From the NCBI GenBank assembly GCA_022764275.1, contig JALERH010000024.1:1-42466 (forward strand): 42,466 bases of DNA, written 5' to 3'. This stretch comes from Blautia sp. GTDB lineage: Bacteria; Bacillota; Clostridia; Lachnospirales; Lachnospiraceae. The translations under genes and the position numbers were made by a program. Shown one piece after another: positions 1-9,870 of this stretch (position 1 is its first letter; each line of letters begins with the position of its first letter). The notes below the pieces were generated by a model, which saw only the letters and a list, made by a program, of their open reading frames with translations, did no database searches and was not told where the DNA came from.

Positions 1-79
1 TCTTTATCAGTTATATTGAGAGCATTAATTATTAAAATTAAGCTATACATGAAACGACTATTAAGGAGGAGAAGGAACT

Positions 80-1249
80 ATGCAAAAAAAATTGTTGGAA
101 AAATTCCAGGAAGTTTATGGTGGGGAAGGCGATATCCGAAGTTATTTTGCACCGGGACGTGTAAATCTCATCGGAGAGCATACCGATTACAACGGAGGCC
201 ATGTTTTTCCATGTGCACTGACTATCGGAACCTATGGCCTGGCGAGAAAAAGAGAGGATAATAAGCTGCGCTTTTATTCCATGAATTTTTCCAAACTTGG
301 CGTGATTGAATCTTCCCTGGAGGATCTGGTTCCTTCCGAAAAGGCCGGATGGACCAATTATCCGAAGGGCGTGATGTGGGCGTTTGAGAAACGCGGCTAT
401 AAACTTACCAGCGGAATGGATTTCATGATTTACGGAAATATTCCAAACGGCTCCGGGCTTTCCTCTTCCGCATCTCTGGAGGTGCTGACCGGAACCATGT
501 TAAGGGATCTGTTTGGAATCGAGGAGCTGACCATGCAGGATCTGGCGCTGATCGGCCAGTATTCCGAGAATAATTTCAACGGAATGAACTGCGGCATCAT
601 GGATCAGTTTGCAAGTGCCATGGGAAAAAAGGACTGCGCGATTTTCCTGGATACCAATACGCTGCATTATGAGTACGCGCCGGTGAAGCTTCCGGATGCA
701 AAAATCGTGATCACCAACAGTAAGGTAAAACACAGCCTGGTAAGCTCTGCATACAATGACAGAAGAAATGAGAGCGAGACCGCACTGAAAGACCTTCAGA
801 AGGTAATAGATGTGAAAACTCTGGGTGATCTTACAGAGGAGCAGTTTGAGGCACATAAGGATGCCATTCAGGATCCAATCTGCCGGAAACGTGCAAAACA
901 TGCGGTTTATGAGAACCAGAGAACCATTAAGGCAGTACAGGCTTTAAAGGATAACAAGGTGGAGGAATTCGGTAAGCTGATGAACGCTTCCCATGTTTCC
1001 CTTCGGGATGACTATGAGGTTTCCTGCGAGGAAATCGATATTCTGGTTGATCTGGCATGGAAGATCCCGGGAGTGATCGGTTCCCGTATTACCGGAGGCG
1101 GTTTCGGAGGATGCACGGTGAGCATTGTAAAAAACGATGCAGTGGACAATTTTATCGAAATTATAGGAAAACAGTATAAGGAAAAAGTCGGCCACGAGGC
1201 AGAATTTTATGTAGTGGACATCGGAGATGGAGCCAGAAAACTGTCATAA
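80..1249 (+). CDS. galK: Galactokinase
   Basis: 389 aa ORF; GRVNLIGEHTDYNGGHVFPCAL and GSGLSSSASLEV GHMP-kinase motifs; GGGFGGCTVS near the C-terminus; AAGGAGGAG RBS. Confidence 0.97.
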   Translation: MQKKLLEKFQEVYGGEGDIRSYFAPGRVNLIGEHTDYNGGHVFPCALTIGTYGLARKREDNKLRFYSMNFSKLGVIESSLEDLVPSEKAGWTNYPKGVMWAFEKRGYKLTSGMDFMIYGNIPNGSGLSSSASLEVLTGTMLRDLFGIEELTMQDLALIGQYSENNFNGMNCGIMDQFASAMGKKDCAIFLDTNTLHYEYAPVKLPDAKIVITNSKVKHSLVSSAYNDRRNESETALKDLQKVIDVKTLGDLTEEQFEAHKDAIQDPICRKRAKHAVYENQRTIKAVQALKDNKVEEFGKLMNASHVSLRDDYEVSCEEIDILVDLAWKIPGVIGSRITGGGFGGCTVSIVKNDAVDNFIEIIGKQYKEKVGHEAEFYVVDIGDGARKLS

Positions 1250-1268
1250 ATAATACGGGGGAATAATC

Positions 1269-2759
1269 ATGTTAAGTGAAAGCATTAAAAAACTGGTGCA
1301 GTACGGGATCGAGACAGGGCTGACCCCTGCCTGTGAAAAGAATTATACGACCAACCTTCTTCTGGAAGTATTCAGGGAAGACGAGTATACAGAACCGGAG
1401 GAGGAATATGCGAATATTGATTTAGAGCAGGTTCTTGCAGAACTTCTGGATGAAGCCATAGAGCGCGGACTGATCGAGGACAGCATCGTTTACCGCGATC
1501 TGTTTGACACAAAGCTGATGAACTGTCTGATGCCCCGTCCGGCACAGGTACAGAAAACCTTCTGGGAAAAATACGAAAAGGATCCGGTGGAAGCTACCGA
1601 CTATTTTTATAAATTAAGCCAGGACAGCGACTACATCCGCCGCTATCGTGTGAAAAAAGACCAGAAATGGACGGTTGACAGTGAGTACGGAACCATTGAC
1701 ATCACCATCAATCTTTCCAAACCGGAAAAGGATCCAAAGGCCATCGCGGCAGCAAAGCTTGCGAAATCCAGCAGTTATCCGAAATGTCTCCTCTGTCCGG
1801 AGAACGAAGGATATGCAGGCCGTACCAATCATCCTGCAAGGGAAAACCACAGGATCATCCCGATCACGGTCAACGACAGTCCGTGGGGCTTCCAGTATTC
1901 TCCGTATGTATATTATAATGAGCATTGTATTGTGTTCAATTCTCAGCATACACCTATGAAGATTGAGCGGAATACCTTCGTGAAGCTGTTTGACTTTGTA
2001 AAACTGTTTCCGCACTATTTCCTTGGCTCCAATGCAGATCTGCCTATCGTTGGCGGCTCTATTTTAAGCCACGATCATTTCCAGGGCGGACATTATACCT
2101 TTGCCATGGCGAACGCAGAGATTGAGAAGAATGTGACCATCCCGGGCTATGAGGATGTGGAGGCCGGCATCGTGAAATGGCCGCTTTCCGTACTGCGTAT
2201 CCGCCACAAAGATGAAAAGAGACTGATCGATCTGGCTTCCCATGTGCTGGAAGTGTGGAGAGGCTATACGGATGAAGAGGCATTTGTCTTTGCTGAGACG
2301 GACGGGGAGCCGCATAATACCATCACTCCTATCGCGCGGAAAAAGGGAGACATGTTTGAACTGGATCTGACTCTGCGAAACAACATTACCACAGAGGAGA
2401 ACCCGCTGGGAGTTTACCATCCTCATGCAAAGTACCATCATATTAAAAAAGAGAACATTGGTCTGATCGAAGTTATGGGCCTTGCTGTTCTTCCGGCCAG
2501 ACTGAAGGAAGAGCTTGAACTTCTGGCAGAGTATATCCTGGAGGGAAAGGATATCTCTTCCAATGAAAAAATTGAGAAACATGCAGAATGGGTAAAAGAA
2601 TTCCTGCCGAAGTATGAACATCTGGATCAGGATAACATTCAGGAAGTGCTCCACAGGGAAGTGGGAGAAGTGTTCATCCATGTTCTGGAGGATGCCGGAG
2701 TTTATAAATGCACCCCGGAAGGCCGGGAAGCATTTATGCGCTTTATCAGGGCATTATAA
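1269..2759 (+). CDS. galT: UDP-glucose--hexose-1-phosphate uridylyltransferase (Firmicutes type GalT)
   Basis: 496 aa ORF directly after galK; CLLCPENEGYAGRTNHPARENHRIIPI and SHDHFQGGHYTFAM motifs. Confidence 0.96.
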   Translation: MLSESIKKLVQYGIETGLTPACEKNYTTNLLLEVFREDEYTEPEEEYANIDLEQVLAELLDEAIERGLIEDSIVYRDLFDTKLMNCLMPRPAQVQKTFWEKYEKDPVEATDYFYKLSQDSDYIRRYRVKKDQKWTVDSEYGTIDITINLSKPEKDPKAIAAAKLAKSSSYPKCLLCPENEGYAGRTNHPARENHRIIPITVNDSPWGFQYSPYVYYNEHCIVFNSQHTPMKIERNTFVKLFDFVKLFPHYFLGSNADLPIVGGSILSHDHFQGGHYTFAMANAEIEKNVTIPGYEDVEAGIVKWPLSVLRIRHKDEKRLIDLASHVLEVWRGYTDEEAFVFAETDGEPHNTITPIARKKGDMFELDLTLRNNITTEENPLGVYHPHAKYHHIKKENIGLIEVMGLAVLPARLKEELELLAEYILEGKDISSNEKIEKHAEWVKEFLPKYEHLDQDNIQEVLHREVGEVFIHVLEDAGVYKCTPEGREAFMRFIRAL

Positions 2760-2775
2760 TCTATAAGGAGTATTT

Positions 2776-4521
2776 ATGAAAAAAAGTATTAAGGAAAAAA
2801 GAGGGCAGTTCTGGTGTGTGATTCTGGCAATATTACTGCTGGTACTGGGAATACCGGTACTCTCAGCAGCGCTTGGATCCGATGCCGGAACGGAAACAGT
2901 CGAAGCTGCGACGACCTACGTAACCGTCCGTTTCTGGGATAATGATGGAAAAACCAGCTATGCTGACCTTCGCCTGAAGGTAAAAGCCGGCGGTTCCGTG
3001 GAACTTCCCAGTGTGCCTGCTGTGTCCGGGTATACCAGCCTCGGATGGTCCAACACAAAAGGAGCGACCACGGCTGCCTATAAAAGCGGACAGACGATCA
3101 AAGTGAAAACGAGCACCAGGCTGTATGCAGTCCGGAGCAAGAATGTTTATTACAAAGCACTCTTTTACAGTAATAAAGGTAAGACAAGCGCGGCCTACGA
3201 GAAGCTGGCAAAGAAAGTGAAGAAAGGTTCTTATCTCACCCTTCCGGAGGTCCCCGAATTGATCGGATACCAGGCGCTGGGCTGGAGTAAGGAAAAAGGT
3301 GCGGCCACTGCCGCTTATCCGGTGGGAAAGAAGATCAAGCTTACCAAAAGCACCAAGTTCTATGCGGTTTATAAGAAATGTACCACTTACACGGTAAGTT
3401 TTTATACGTCGGATGGAAAAAGCTCTTCTGCCTACAGTGTACTGAATAAAAAGGTGAATGTGAACTCTTATATTACGCTGCCATCTGTTCCGGAGCAGGA
3501 GGGATATATAGGTCTGGGCTGGTCCGCGGTAATGGGCAGTTCTTCCAGTATTTATAAGGCTGGTGCACAGTATAAAGTCAAGAAGAATCTGAAATTTTAT
3601 GCGGTTCAGGAGACGGCAGCGACTGTGACGCTGTGCAAGAACAACGGTACCGTATATAAAACACTGAATATTGGAAAAGGCAACTATCTGAGTCTTCCTT
3701 CCGTGAAGAATGCGTCCGGGTACACCTTTATGGGATGGGCCACGCAGCCGGGTCTGTCTGCTATGAAAGATGCTCCCGGGTATTATGAAGCCGGAGAGAA
3801 ACTGATGGTGAATGACAATATTACCCTTTATGCAGTGGTATTCAACCGTTCAAAAGAACCGGATCTGACCGCTTCAGATCTGTTGGAAACCAATGTCTGG
3901 AGCCAGAAATACAAACAGGTGATCTTTGTAGGAGATTCCAGAACAGAAAGGATGCAGGCCACGTTGGAGAAAGCGTTTGATACTTCCAGTCCCCTGACGA
4001 GAAATGTCCACTTTGTGGCAAAATCAGGAATGGGATTATCATGGCTGAAGAGTGAAGGGTATAATCAGCTCATGGAAATTGTGAGTCAGAATAACAGCCT
4101 GCAGAAACCAACAGCGGTGATCTTCAATCTGGGAATCAACGATCTGGCAAGCCTTCCGGGTTATATTTCTTATATGAATGAGATTGCTCCTGCTTTGAAG
4201 GAAAAGAACTGTAAACTGTTTTATATGTCTGTAAATCCGGTAAACAGTAAGATGAATGCGGAAACGAACCATGCTGTGAGAGCGGAAGCAGATGTCAGAG
4301 ATTTTAATGGTTTCATAAAGAACAGTCTGCAGGATACGTATACCTTTATTGATACATACTCCATGCTGATGCAGGAGGGATTCAGTACCGATGCAGGCAT
4401 AAATGGCCTTGACAGCGGTGTGGATGATGGCCTGCATTACTCCACCAGAACATATAAGAGAATTTACCGGTACTGCCTGGATTTTCTTGTAAACTATGGA
4501 GAATTGCAGCCGGATTTATAA
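2776..4521 (+). CDS. Secreted protein with InlB B-repeat-like (Listeria-Bacteroides) modules and a C-terminal SGNH/GDSL hydrolase domain
   Basis: N-terminal signal peptide; about four repeats of the form FY(S/T)xxGK(S/T)SxxYxxLxxKVkxxSYxTLPxVPexxGYxxLGWS; then GDSRTER, GINDL and DDGLHY (SGNH blocks I, III, V). Confidence 0.85.
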   Translation: MKKSIKEKRGQFWCVILAILLLVLGIPVLSAALGSDAGTETVEAATTYVTVRFWDNDGKTSYADLRLKVKAGGSVELPSVPAVSGYTSLGWSNTKGATTAAYKSGQTIKVKTSTRLYAVRSKNVYYKALFYSNKGKTSAAYEKLAKKVKKGSYLTLPEVPELIGYQALGWSKEKGAATAAYPVGKKIKLTKSTKFYAVYKKCTTYTVSFYTSDGKSSSAYSVLNKKVNVNSYITLPSVPEQEGYIGLGWSAVMGSSSSIYKAGAQYKVKKNLKFYAVQETAATVTLCKNNGTVYKTLNIGKGNYLSLPSVKNASGYTFMGWATQPGLSAMKDAPGYYEAGEKLMVNDNITLYAVVFNRSKEPDLTASDLLETNVWSQKYKQVIFVGDSRTERMQATLEKAFDTSSPLTRNVHFVAKSGMGLSWLKSEGYNQLMEIVSQNNSLQKPTAVIFNLGINDLASLPGYISYMNEIAPALKEKNCKLFYMSVNPVNSKMNAETNHAVRAEADVRDFNGFIKNSLQDTYTFIDTYSMLMQEGFSTDAGINGLDSGVDDGLHYSTRTYKRIYRYCLDFLVNYGELQPDL

Positions 4522-4532
4522 AATGCAGAGAT

Positions 4533-4572
4533 GCCCCTGTGCCGGGAACGGCGCAGGGGCAATTTCTTCTTG
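4533..4572 (+). terminator. Rho-independent terminator after the SGNH hydrolase gene
   Basis: GCCCCTGTGCCGggaaCGGCGCAGGGGC followed by AATTTCTTCTT. Confidence 0.8.
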
Positions 4573-4598
4573 CGCGAAGCAGAGGAATAGTCTATACT
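4570..4598 (+). promoter_or_regulatory. Candidate sigma-A promoter for asnS
   Basis: TTGCGC, 17 nt spacer, TATACT, upstream of asnS. Confidence 0.5.
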
Positions 4599-4644
4599 AT
4601 AGAGAAACGAGTGTTTGGAAAAACAGGAGAAAGAGGAATCGACT

Positions 4645-6036
4645 ATGAAACTTACAACAGTCAAAGAGATTTATAAAGAAAGAGAAAAATATCTGGATCA
4701 GGAAGTAACGGTAGGCGGCTGGGTTCGCAGCGTCCGTGATTCCAAGACCTTTGGATTCATTGTTCTTCACGATGGAACATATTTTGAAACTTTACAGGTG
4801 GTTTACCATGACAATATGGAAAACTTCGCTGAAATTTCCAAATTGAATGTAGGTGCTGCTATCATTGTAAAAGGAACGCTGGTGGCTACTCCACAGGCAA
4901 AGCAGCCTTTTGAGATTCAGGCGGACGAGGTGACCGTCGAGGGAGCTTCCGCACCGGATTATCCTCTTCAGAAAAAACGCCACAGTCTGGAATATTTAAG
5001 AACCATGACGCATCTGCGTCCCCGTACCAATACTTTCCAGGCAGTGTTCCGTGTGCGCTCCCTTTGTGCGTATGCCATTCATAAGTTTTTCCAGGAGAGA
5101 GGCTTTGTTTATGTACACACACCTCTGATTACAGGAAGCGACTGTGAAGGCGCCGGAGAGATGTTCCAGGTGACCACACTGGATATGAAGAATCCCCCTT
5201 TGGATGAGAAAGGAAATGTGGATTACAGCCAGGATTTCTTTGGAAAAGAGACGAATCTGACTGTCAGTGGACAGCTGAACTGCGAGACCTTTGCACAGGC
5301 ATTCCGCAATGTTTACACCTTTGGACCGACCTTCCGTGCGGAAAATTCCAATACCACCCGTCATGCGGCTGAGTTCTGGATGATTGAGCCGGAATGCGCA
5401 TTTGCAGATCTGGAGGACAACATGGATCTCGCGGAAGCCATGCTGAAATATATTATCCGATATGTACTGGAAAACGCACCGGAGGAAATGAACTTCTTCA
5501 ATTCCTTTGTGGACAAAGGACTTCTGGATCGCCTGAACCATGTGGTAAATTCCGAGTTTGGCCGTGTGACCTACACAGAGGCGATCGAACTTCTGGAAAA
5601 GAACAACGACAAATTTGACTATAAGGTTTCCTGGGGCTGCGACCTGCAGACTGAGCATGAGCGTTACCTGACCGAGCAGATCTTCAAAAAACCGATTTTT
5701 GTAACAGATTATCCGAAGGAAATCAAGGCATTCTATATGAAGCAGAACGAGGATGGAAAAACCGTTGCCGCTATGGACTGTCTGGTTCCCGGCATCGGAG
5801 AGATCATCGGTGGAAGCCAGAGAGAGGATGATTTTGGGAAGCTGAAAGCACGCATGGATGAGCTGGGACTGAAGGAAGAGGACTATGACTTCTACCTTGA
5901 CCTGCGTAAATACGGTTCCACCCGTCATTCCGGCTATGGCCTGGGATTTGAGCGCTGCGTGATGTATCTGACGGGCATGGGAAATATCCGTGACGTGATT
6001 CCATTCCCGAGAACAGTGAACAACTGTGATTTATAA
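4645..6036 (+). CDS. asnS: Asparaginyl-tRNA synthetase
   Basis: [41 protein letters not shown]-fold; class II motifs [21 protein letters not shown] and [27 protein letters not shown]. Confidence 0.97.
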   Translation: MKLTTVKEIYKEREKYLDQEVTVGGWVRSVRDSKTFGFIVLHDGTYFETLQVVYHDNMENFAEISKLNVGAAIIVKGTLVATPQAKQPFEIQADEVTVEGASAPDYPLQKKRHSLEYLRTMTHLRPRTNTFQAVFRVRSLCAYAIHKFFQERGFVYVHTPLITGSDCEGAGEMFQVTTLDMKNPPLDEKGNVDYSQDFFGKETNLTVSGQLNCETFAQAFRNVYTFGPTFRAENSNTTRHAAEFWMIEPECAFADLEDNMDLAEAMLKYIIRYVLENAPEEMNFFNSFVDKGLLDRLNHVVNSEFGRVTYTEAIELLEKNNDKFDYKVSWGCDLQTEHERYLTEQIFKKPIFVTDYPKEIKAFYMKQNEDGKTVAAMDCLVPGIGEIIGGSQREDDFGKLKARMDELGLKEEDYDFYLDLRKYGSTRHSGYGLGFERCVMYLTGMGNIRDVIPFPRTVNNCDL

Positions 6037-6050
6037 AAAGGAGAATCTGA

Positions 6051-7103
6051 ATGCGATTTATTCATCTTGCAGATGTACATCTGGGGGCAGTTCCGGACAG
6101 GGGCTGTCCGTGGAGTGATAAGCGGGGGGAAGAAATCTGGGAAACATTCCGCCGGGTTATTGCGGGTATCCGTGAAAATCCGGTGGATTTGTTATTTATT
6201 GCCGGAGATTTGTTCCACCGTCAGCCTCTGATGAGGGAATTAAAAGAAGTGAATTATCTGTTTTCTACCATTCCTGAGACAAGGGTATACCTGATGGCAG
6301 GGAACCACGATTATATGAAGCAGGAATCATTCTACCGTAATTTTACCTGGGCTGAGAATGTGGTGTTTTTTCCGGACGAGAAGCTGACCTGTGTGAAGGA
6401 CAGGAAGCTGGATGTCTATATTTACGGTCTGAGCTATGAACACCAGGAGATTACGGCTCCGCTTTACGACAATGTTCGCCCTGTGGAGGGAGAAGGACTG
6501 CATATTCTGCTGGCACATGGCGGGGACGAGAAACATATTCCTATGAACGTAAACGCCCTGGCAGCGGCAGGATTTGATTATGTGGCTCTGGGGCATATCC
6601 ATAAGCCCCAGGTACTTCTGCGCGATATGGCGGCCTATGCGGGAGCTCTGGAGCCTATAGACTGCAACGATCTGGGAAAGCACGGCTATATTGAGGGGAG
6701 AATCGAAAACGGGCGCCTGCGCACTGCATTTGTTCCTTTTGCCAGCAGATCTTATGGACAGATTTTGCTGGAAGTAAATGAAGAGACCACGCAGATTTCT
6801 CTGGAAGAGGATCTGAAAGAGGAGATTTACAAACGGGGAGGACTGAACATTTACCGCGTGATCCTGCAGGGATTCCGGGCACCGGAGCTTTTGCTCATAC
6901 CGGAGAAACTGAAGGCCTACGGAAATGTGATCGAGGTGCAGGATGAATCCAGACCGGCGTACGACCTGGAAGCGCTGCGCAAACAGTACAGCGGGACGCT
7001 AATCGGAGACTATATCAGCTTTTTTATGGAGAAGGACAGAAATATTGTGGAAGAGAAGGCTTTGTACTACGGCCTTCAGGCACTGTTGGAGACAAGCAGA
7101 TAA
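6051..7103 (+). CDS. Metallophosphoesterase, SbcD/Mre11-like (YhaO family) nuclease subunit
   Basis: MRFIHLADVHLG, FIAGDLFH, MAGNHDYM, LAHGG, ALGHIHKPQ phosphoesterase motifs. Confidence 0.9.
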   Translation: MRFIHLADVHLGAVPDRGCPWSDKRGEEIWETFRRVIAGIRENPVDLLFIAGDLFHRQPLMRELKEVNYLFSTIPETRVYLMAGNHDYMKQESFYRNFTWAENVVFFPDEKLTCVKDRKLDVYIYGLSYEHQEITAPLYDNVRPVEGEGLHILLAHGGDEKHIPMNVNALAAAGFDYVALGHIHKPQVLLRDMAAYAGALEPIDCNDLGKHGYIEGRIENGRLRTAFVPFASRSYGQILLEVNEETTQISLEEDLKEEIYKRGGLNIYRVILQGFRAPELLLIPEKLKAYGNVIEVQDESRPAYDLEALRKQYSGTLIGDYISFFMEKDRNIVEEKALYYGLQALLETSR

Positions 7104-7118
7104 GAGGATGACGGGAAT

Positions 7119-8672
7119 ATGATTTTAAAACGACTGACCATCAGAAATTTTGGCAGGATCCATGAAAAAACATTTGATCTTTCCCCTGGTATCAATGTAC
7201 TTTACGGGGAGAATGAGAGTGGAAAAACCACTACGCATACATTTGTCAGGAGTATGCTTTATGGGATTACCAGACAGCGAGGCAGGGCTGCCAGAAATGA
7301 TATTTACAGCAAGTATGAGCCATGGGATAATCCGGCAGATTACGGCGGGACCATCTGGTTTGAAAGCCAGGGGAAAAGCTACCGCCTCACCAGAAACTTT
7401 TACAGGGAAAACCAGGCGGCAGAGTTATTGTGTGAAGAGGACGGAGAATTTCTCGATGTTGAAAACGGGGCACTGGAGAATATTCTGGGAAATGTGAGCG
7501 AGGCTGTTTATGATAATACGGTATCTGTGGCACAGCTGAAAAGTGTAACAGGACCGGATCTTGCCCGGGAACTCCAGAATTATATGGCAAGCTATCAGGG
7601 AACGGCAGACAGCTCCCTGGATCTGGGGCGGGCCATGCAGATGCTGAAAATGTCCCGGAAAGGGCATCAGGTTCAGCAGGAAAAGCATAGAAAAGAAATG
7701 GAAAAGGAGCAGGAAAAGCTTGCGGCTAAGATGGAATACTTAAGCCAGGAGTTGGATGAACTTGGGAGCCGCCACACGAAGGTGCTGGAAAAAGAGGAGA
7801 TGCTCCAGATGAAATCCGGAGATGACAGTGCTGAAAGGATGATAGACGAAAAAATAAGAAGTGTGCAAAACAGGAAAATGGGCATTACGATAGCTGCAGT
7901 AATTGCTATAGTCCTGGGAACTGCGGCTTTTTGGGGCCGGGGAAGCTTTCCGGATGGTATGTCCAGGCTCGGACTTGACATCTGTATCATTCTGTCTGCG
8001 GGAATGGTGGTCTATACCTTTTTTGCCCGCAGAAAGCTTGCACGTGAGCTTGGAAGGCAAAAAAAACTGAAAACACGCTGGCTTGCCCAGCAGGAAAAAC
8101 TGAAATGGAACCGGGAGACTCTGAAGGAAACGGCAGAGGAAAAAAAGACAGATTTTTTCAACCTTCAGAATGAATACAGGGATTATGAGACGGAAATGTA
8201 TCTGCCGACCGCACAGGATACAGAAATCCAGGCCCTGAATATGGCAATGGAAACCATTCAGATGTTGTCCGGAAATATTCACAGACAGGTAGGACGCAGA
8301 CTACGCCAGAGGACATCCAGAATACTGCGGGAAATCACCCATGGCCGCTATCAGGAAGTCATGATGGATCAGGAACTGCATATTACGGTAAATACCCCTG
8401 ACCGGTCCATCCCTGCCGAACGTCTCAGCAGGGGAACCACGGAGCAGGTGTATTTTGCTCTTCGTATGGCGGCCGGAGATCTTCTTTGCGGAAATACACC
8501 TTTTCCCGTTATACTGGATGATATCTTCGGAATGTATGATGAAGCCCGCCTGACCTCTGCTCTGCACTGGCTGGCAGATCAGAACAAACAGGTTATCATC
8601 AGCACCTGCAGCAAACGGGAAATGGAAATCCTGGACAAAGAAGGAATTCCGTACCAGCGCCTTGTATTATAG
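7119..8672 (+). CDS. SbcC/Rad50-like AAA ATPase (YhaN family), compact, with internal hydrophobic segments
   Basis: Walker A YGENESGKTTTHTF; ABC signature-like LSRGTTEQVYFALRMA; Walker B PVILDDIFG; coiled coil with two hydrophobic stretches (ITIAAVIAIVLGTAAFW, LDICIILSAGMVVYTFFA). Confidence 0.88.
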   Translation: MILKRLTIRNFGRIHEKTFDLSPGINVLYGENESGKTTTHTFVRSMLYGITRQRGRAARNDIYSKYEPWDNPADYGGTIWFESQGKSYRLTRNFYRENQAAELLCEEDGEFLDVENGALENILGNVSEAVYDNTVSVAQLKSVTGPDLARELQNYMASYQGTADSSLDLGRAMQMLKMSRKGHQVQQEKHRKEMEKEQEKLAAKMEYLSQELDELGSRHTKVLEKEEMLQMKSGDDSAERMIDEKIRSVQNRKMGITIAAVIAIVLGTAAFWGRGSFPDGMSRLGLDICIILSAGMVVYTFFARRKLARELGRQKKLKTRWLAQQEKLKWNRETLKETAEEKKTDFFNLQNEYRDYETEMYLPTAQDTEIQALNMAMETIQMLSGNIHRQVGRRLRQRTSRILREITHGRYQEVMMDQELHITVNTPDRSIPAERLSRGTTEQVYFALRMAAGDLLCGNTPFPVILDDIFGMYDEARLTSALHWLADQNKQVIISTCSKREMEILDKEGIPYQRLVL

Positions 8673-8682
8673 AAAATAGTCT

Positions 8683-9867
8683 TTACTTTTCATACTGAGC
8701 CATATAATTGTTTACGCAGCGCTTGATCCTGTCTACAGGATTTAACAGGTGGCTTACAGACATATCGTGATTCAGTGTATCAATGATCAGGGCAATATAT
8801 TTGCTCATATCACAGCTGATGTAATAAGGCCGCTGTAAAAGCTCCGGTGTCTGATAAACCAGATTGGTCGTCAGCACCTTATCAAAGATTCCCTGTTTAT
8901 GTGCTTCATCAAATTTCTGAAGTCCGTCTGTAAACAGTCCGAAGGTAGAGCAGATATATATTCTGCCCGCTCCTCTCTCTTTTAAGAGGGAGGAAATCTT
9001 CAGGACAGTATCGCCTGATGAAATCATATCATCTACCAGAATCACATCTTTTCCGGAAAGCTTGGGCCCCAGGAATTCGTAAGCTGCGATGGGATGGCGT
9101 CCGTTTACGGTTTTGGAATAATCCAGTCTCTTATAATACATTCCCATATCCACACCAAGGATATTCGCCAGGTAGATTGCTCTGCTCATGCTGCCTTCAT
9201 CCGGGCTGATGATCATAAAATGTTCGTTATCAATATGAAGCCCCTGTTCGTGATTTAAAAGAGCCTTGATAAACTGATAGGAAGGCTGCACAGTCTCAAA
9301 GCCGTGGAGGGGTGTCGCGTTCTGAATACGGGCGTCATGGGCATCGAACGTAATGATATTCTCTACACCCATGCTGATGAGCTCGTGGAGCGCGGCAGCA
9401 CAGTCCAGTGATTCTCTTCCGTTGCGCTTGCTCTGACGGCCTTCATAGAGATAAGGCATGATGACATTGACTCTGCGGGCCTTGCCGCCGATGGCACCGA
9501 TGACACGCTTCAGATCCTGATAGTGATCATCCGGAGACATCAGGTTTGTAAATTTTCCGATTGGATATGTCAGACTGTAATTACAGACATCAACCAGAAT
9601 ATAAATATCATCACCACGTACAGATTCAGAAATAATACACTTCCCTTCGCCGGAACCAAAACGGGGATTTTGTACATCAATCGTATAGGAGTCTCGCTGA
9701 TATCCTTCAAAAGCAAAAGAATCCATTTCAGGATGATTTCGTTCATGACGCCACTGAATCAGCCAGTCATTTACCTTCTGTCCCAAATCTTTACAGCTCT
9801 CCAAAGGAATTAATCCCAGTCTTCCAACCGGAAGCGTCGTTAAATCTTTTGTAGTTACCTGTGCCAT
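8683..9867 (-). CDS. prs: Ribose-phosphate pyrophosphokinase (divergent, long form)
   Basis: PRPP-binding loop DVILVDDMISSGDTVLKISSLLKERGAGRIYICSTFGLF; NIITFDAHDARIQNATPLHGFE in place of DLHxxQIQGFF. Confidence 0.88.
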   Translation of the reverse strand: MAQVTTKDLTTLPVGRLGLIPLESCKDLGQKVNDWLIQWRHERNHPEMDSFAFEGYQRDSYTIDVQNPRFGSGEGKCIISESVRGDDIYILVDVCNYSLTYPIGKFTNLMSPDDHYQDLKRVIGAIGGKARRVNVIMPYLYEGRQSKRNGRESLDCAAALHELISMGVENIITFDAHDARIQNATPLHGFETVQPSYQFIKALLNHEQGLHIDNEHFMIISPDEGSMSRAIYLANILGVDMGMYYKRLDYSKTVNGRHPIAAYEFLGPKLSGKDVILVDDMISSGDTVLKISSLLKERGAGRIYICSTFGLFTDGLQKFDEAHKQGIFDKVLTTNLVYQTPELLQRPYYISCDMSKYIALIIDTLNHDMSVSHLLNPVDRIKRCVNNYMAQYEK

Positions 9868-9870
9868 GTT

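Noticed and set aside
4996-5928. 310-aa ORF antisense to asnS
   Set aside because: Lies wholly inside a strongly conserved gene; no recognisable motifs. Other long antisense ORFs (e.g. 30304-31107, 34128-35255, 37168-38094) are rejected for the same reason.
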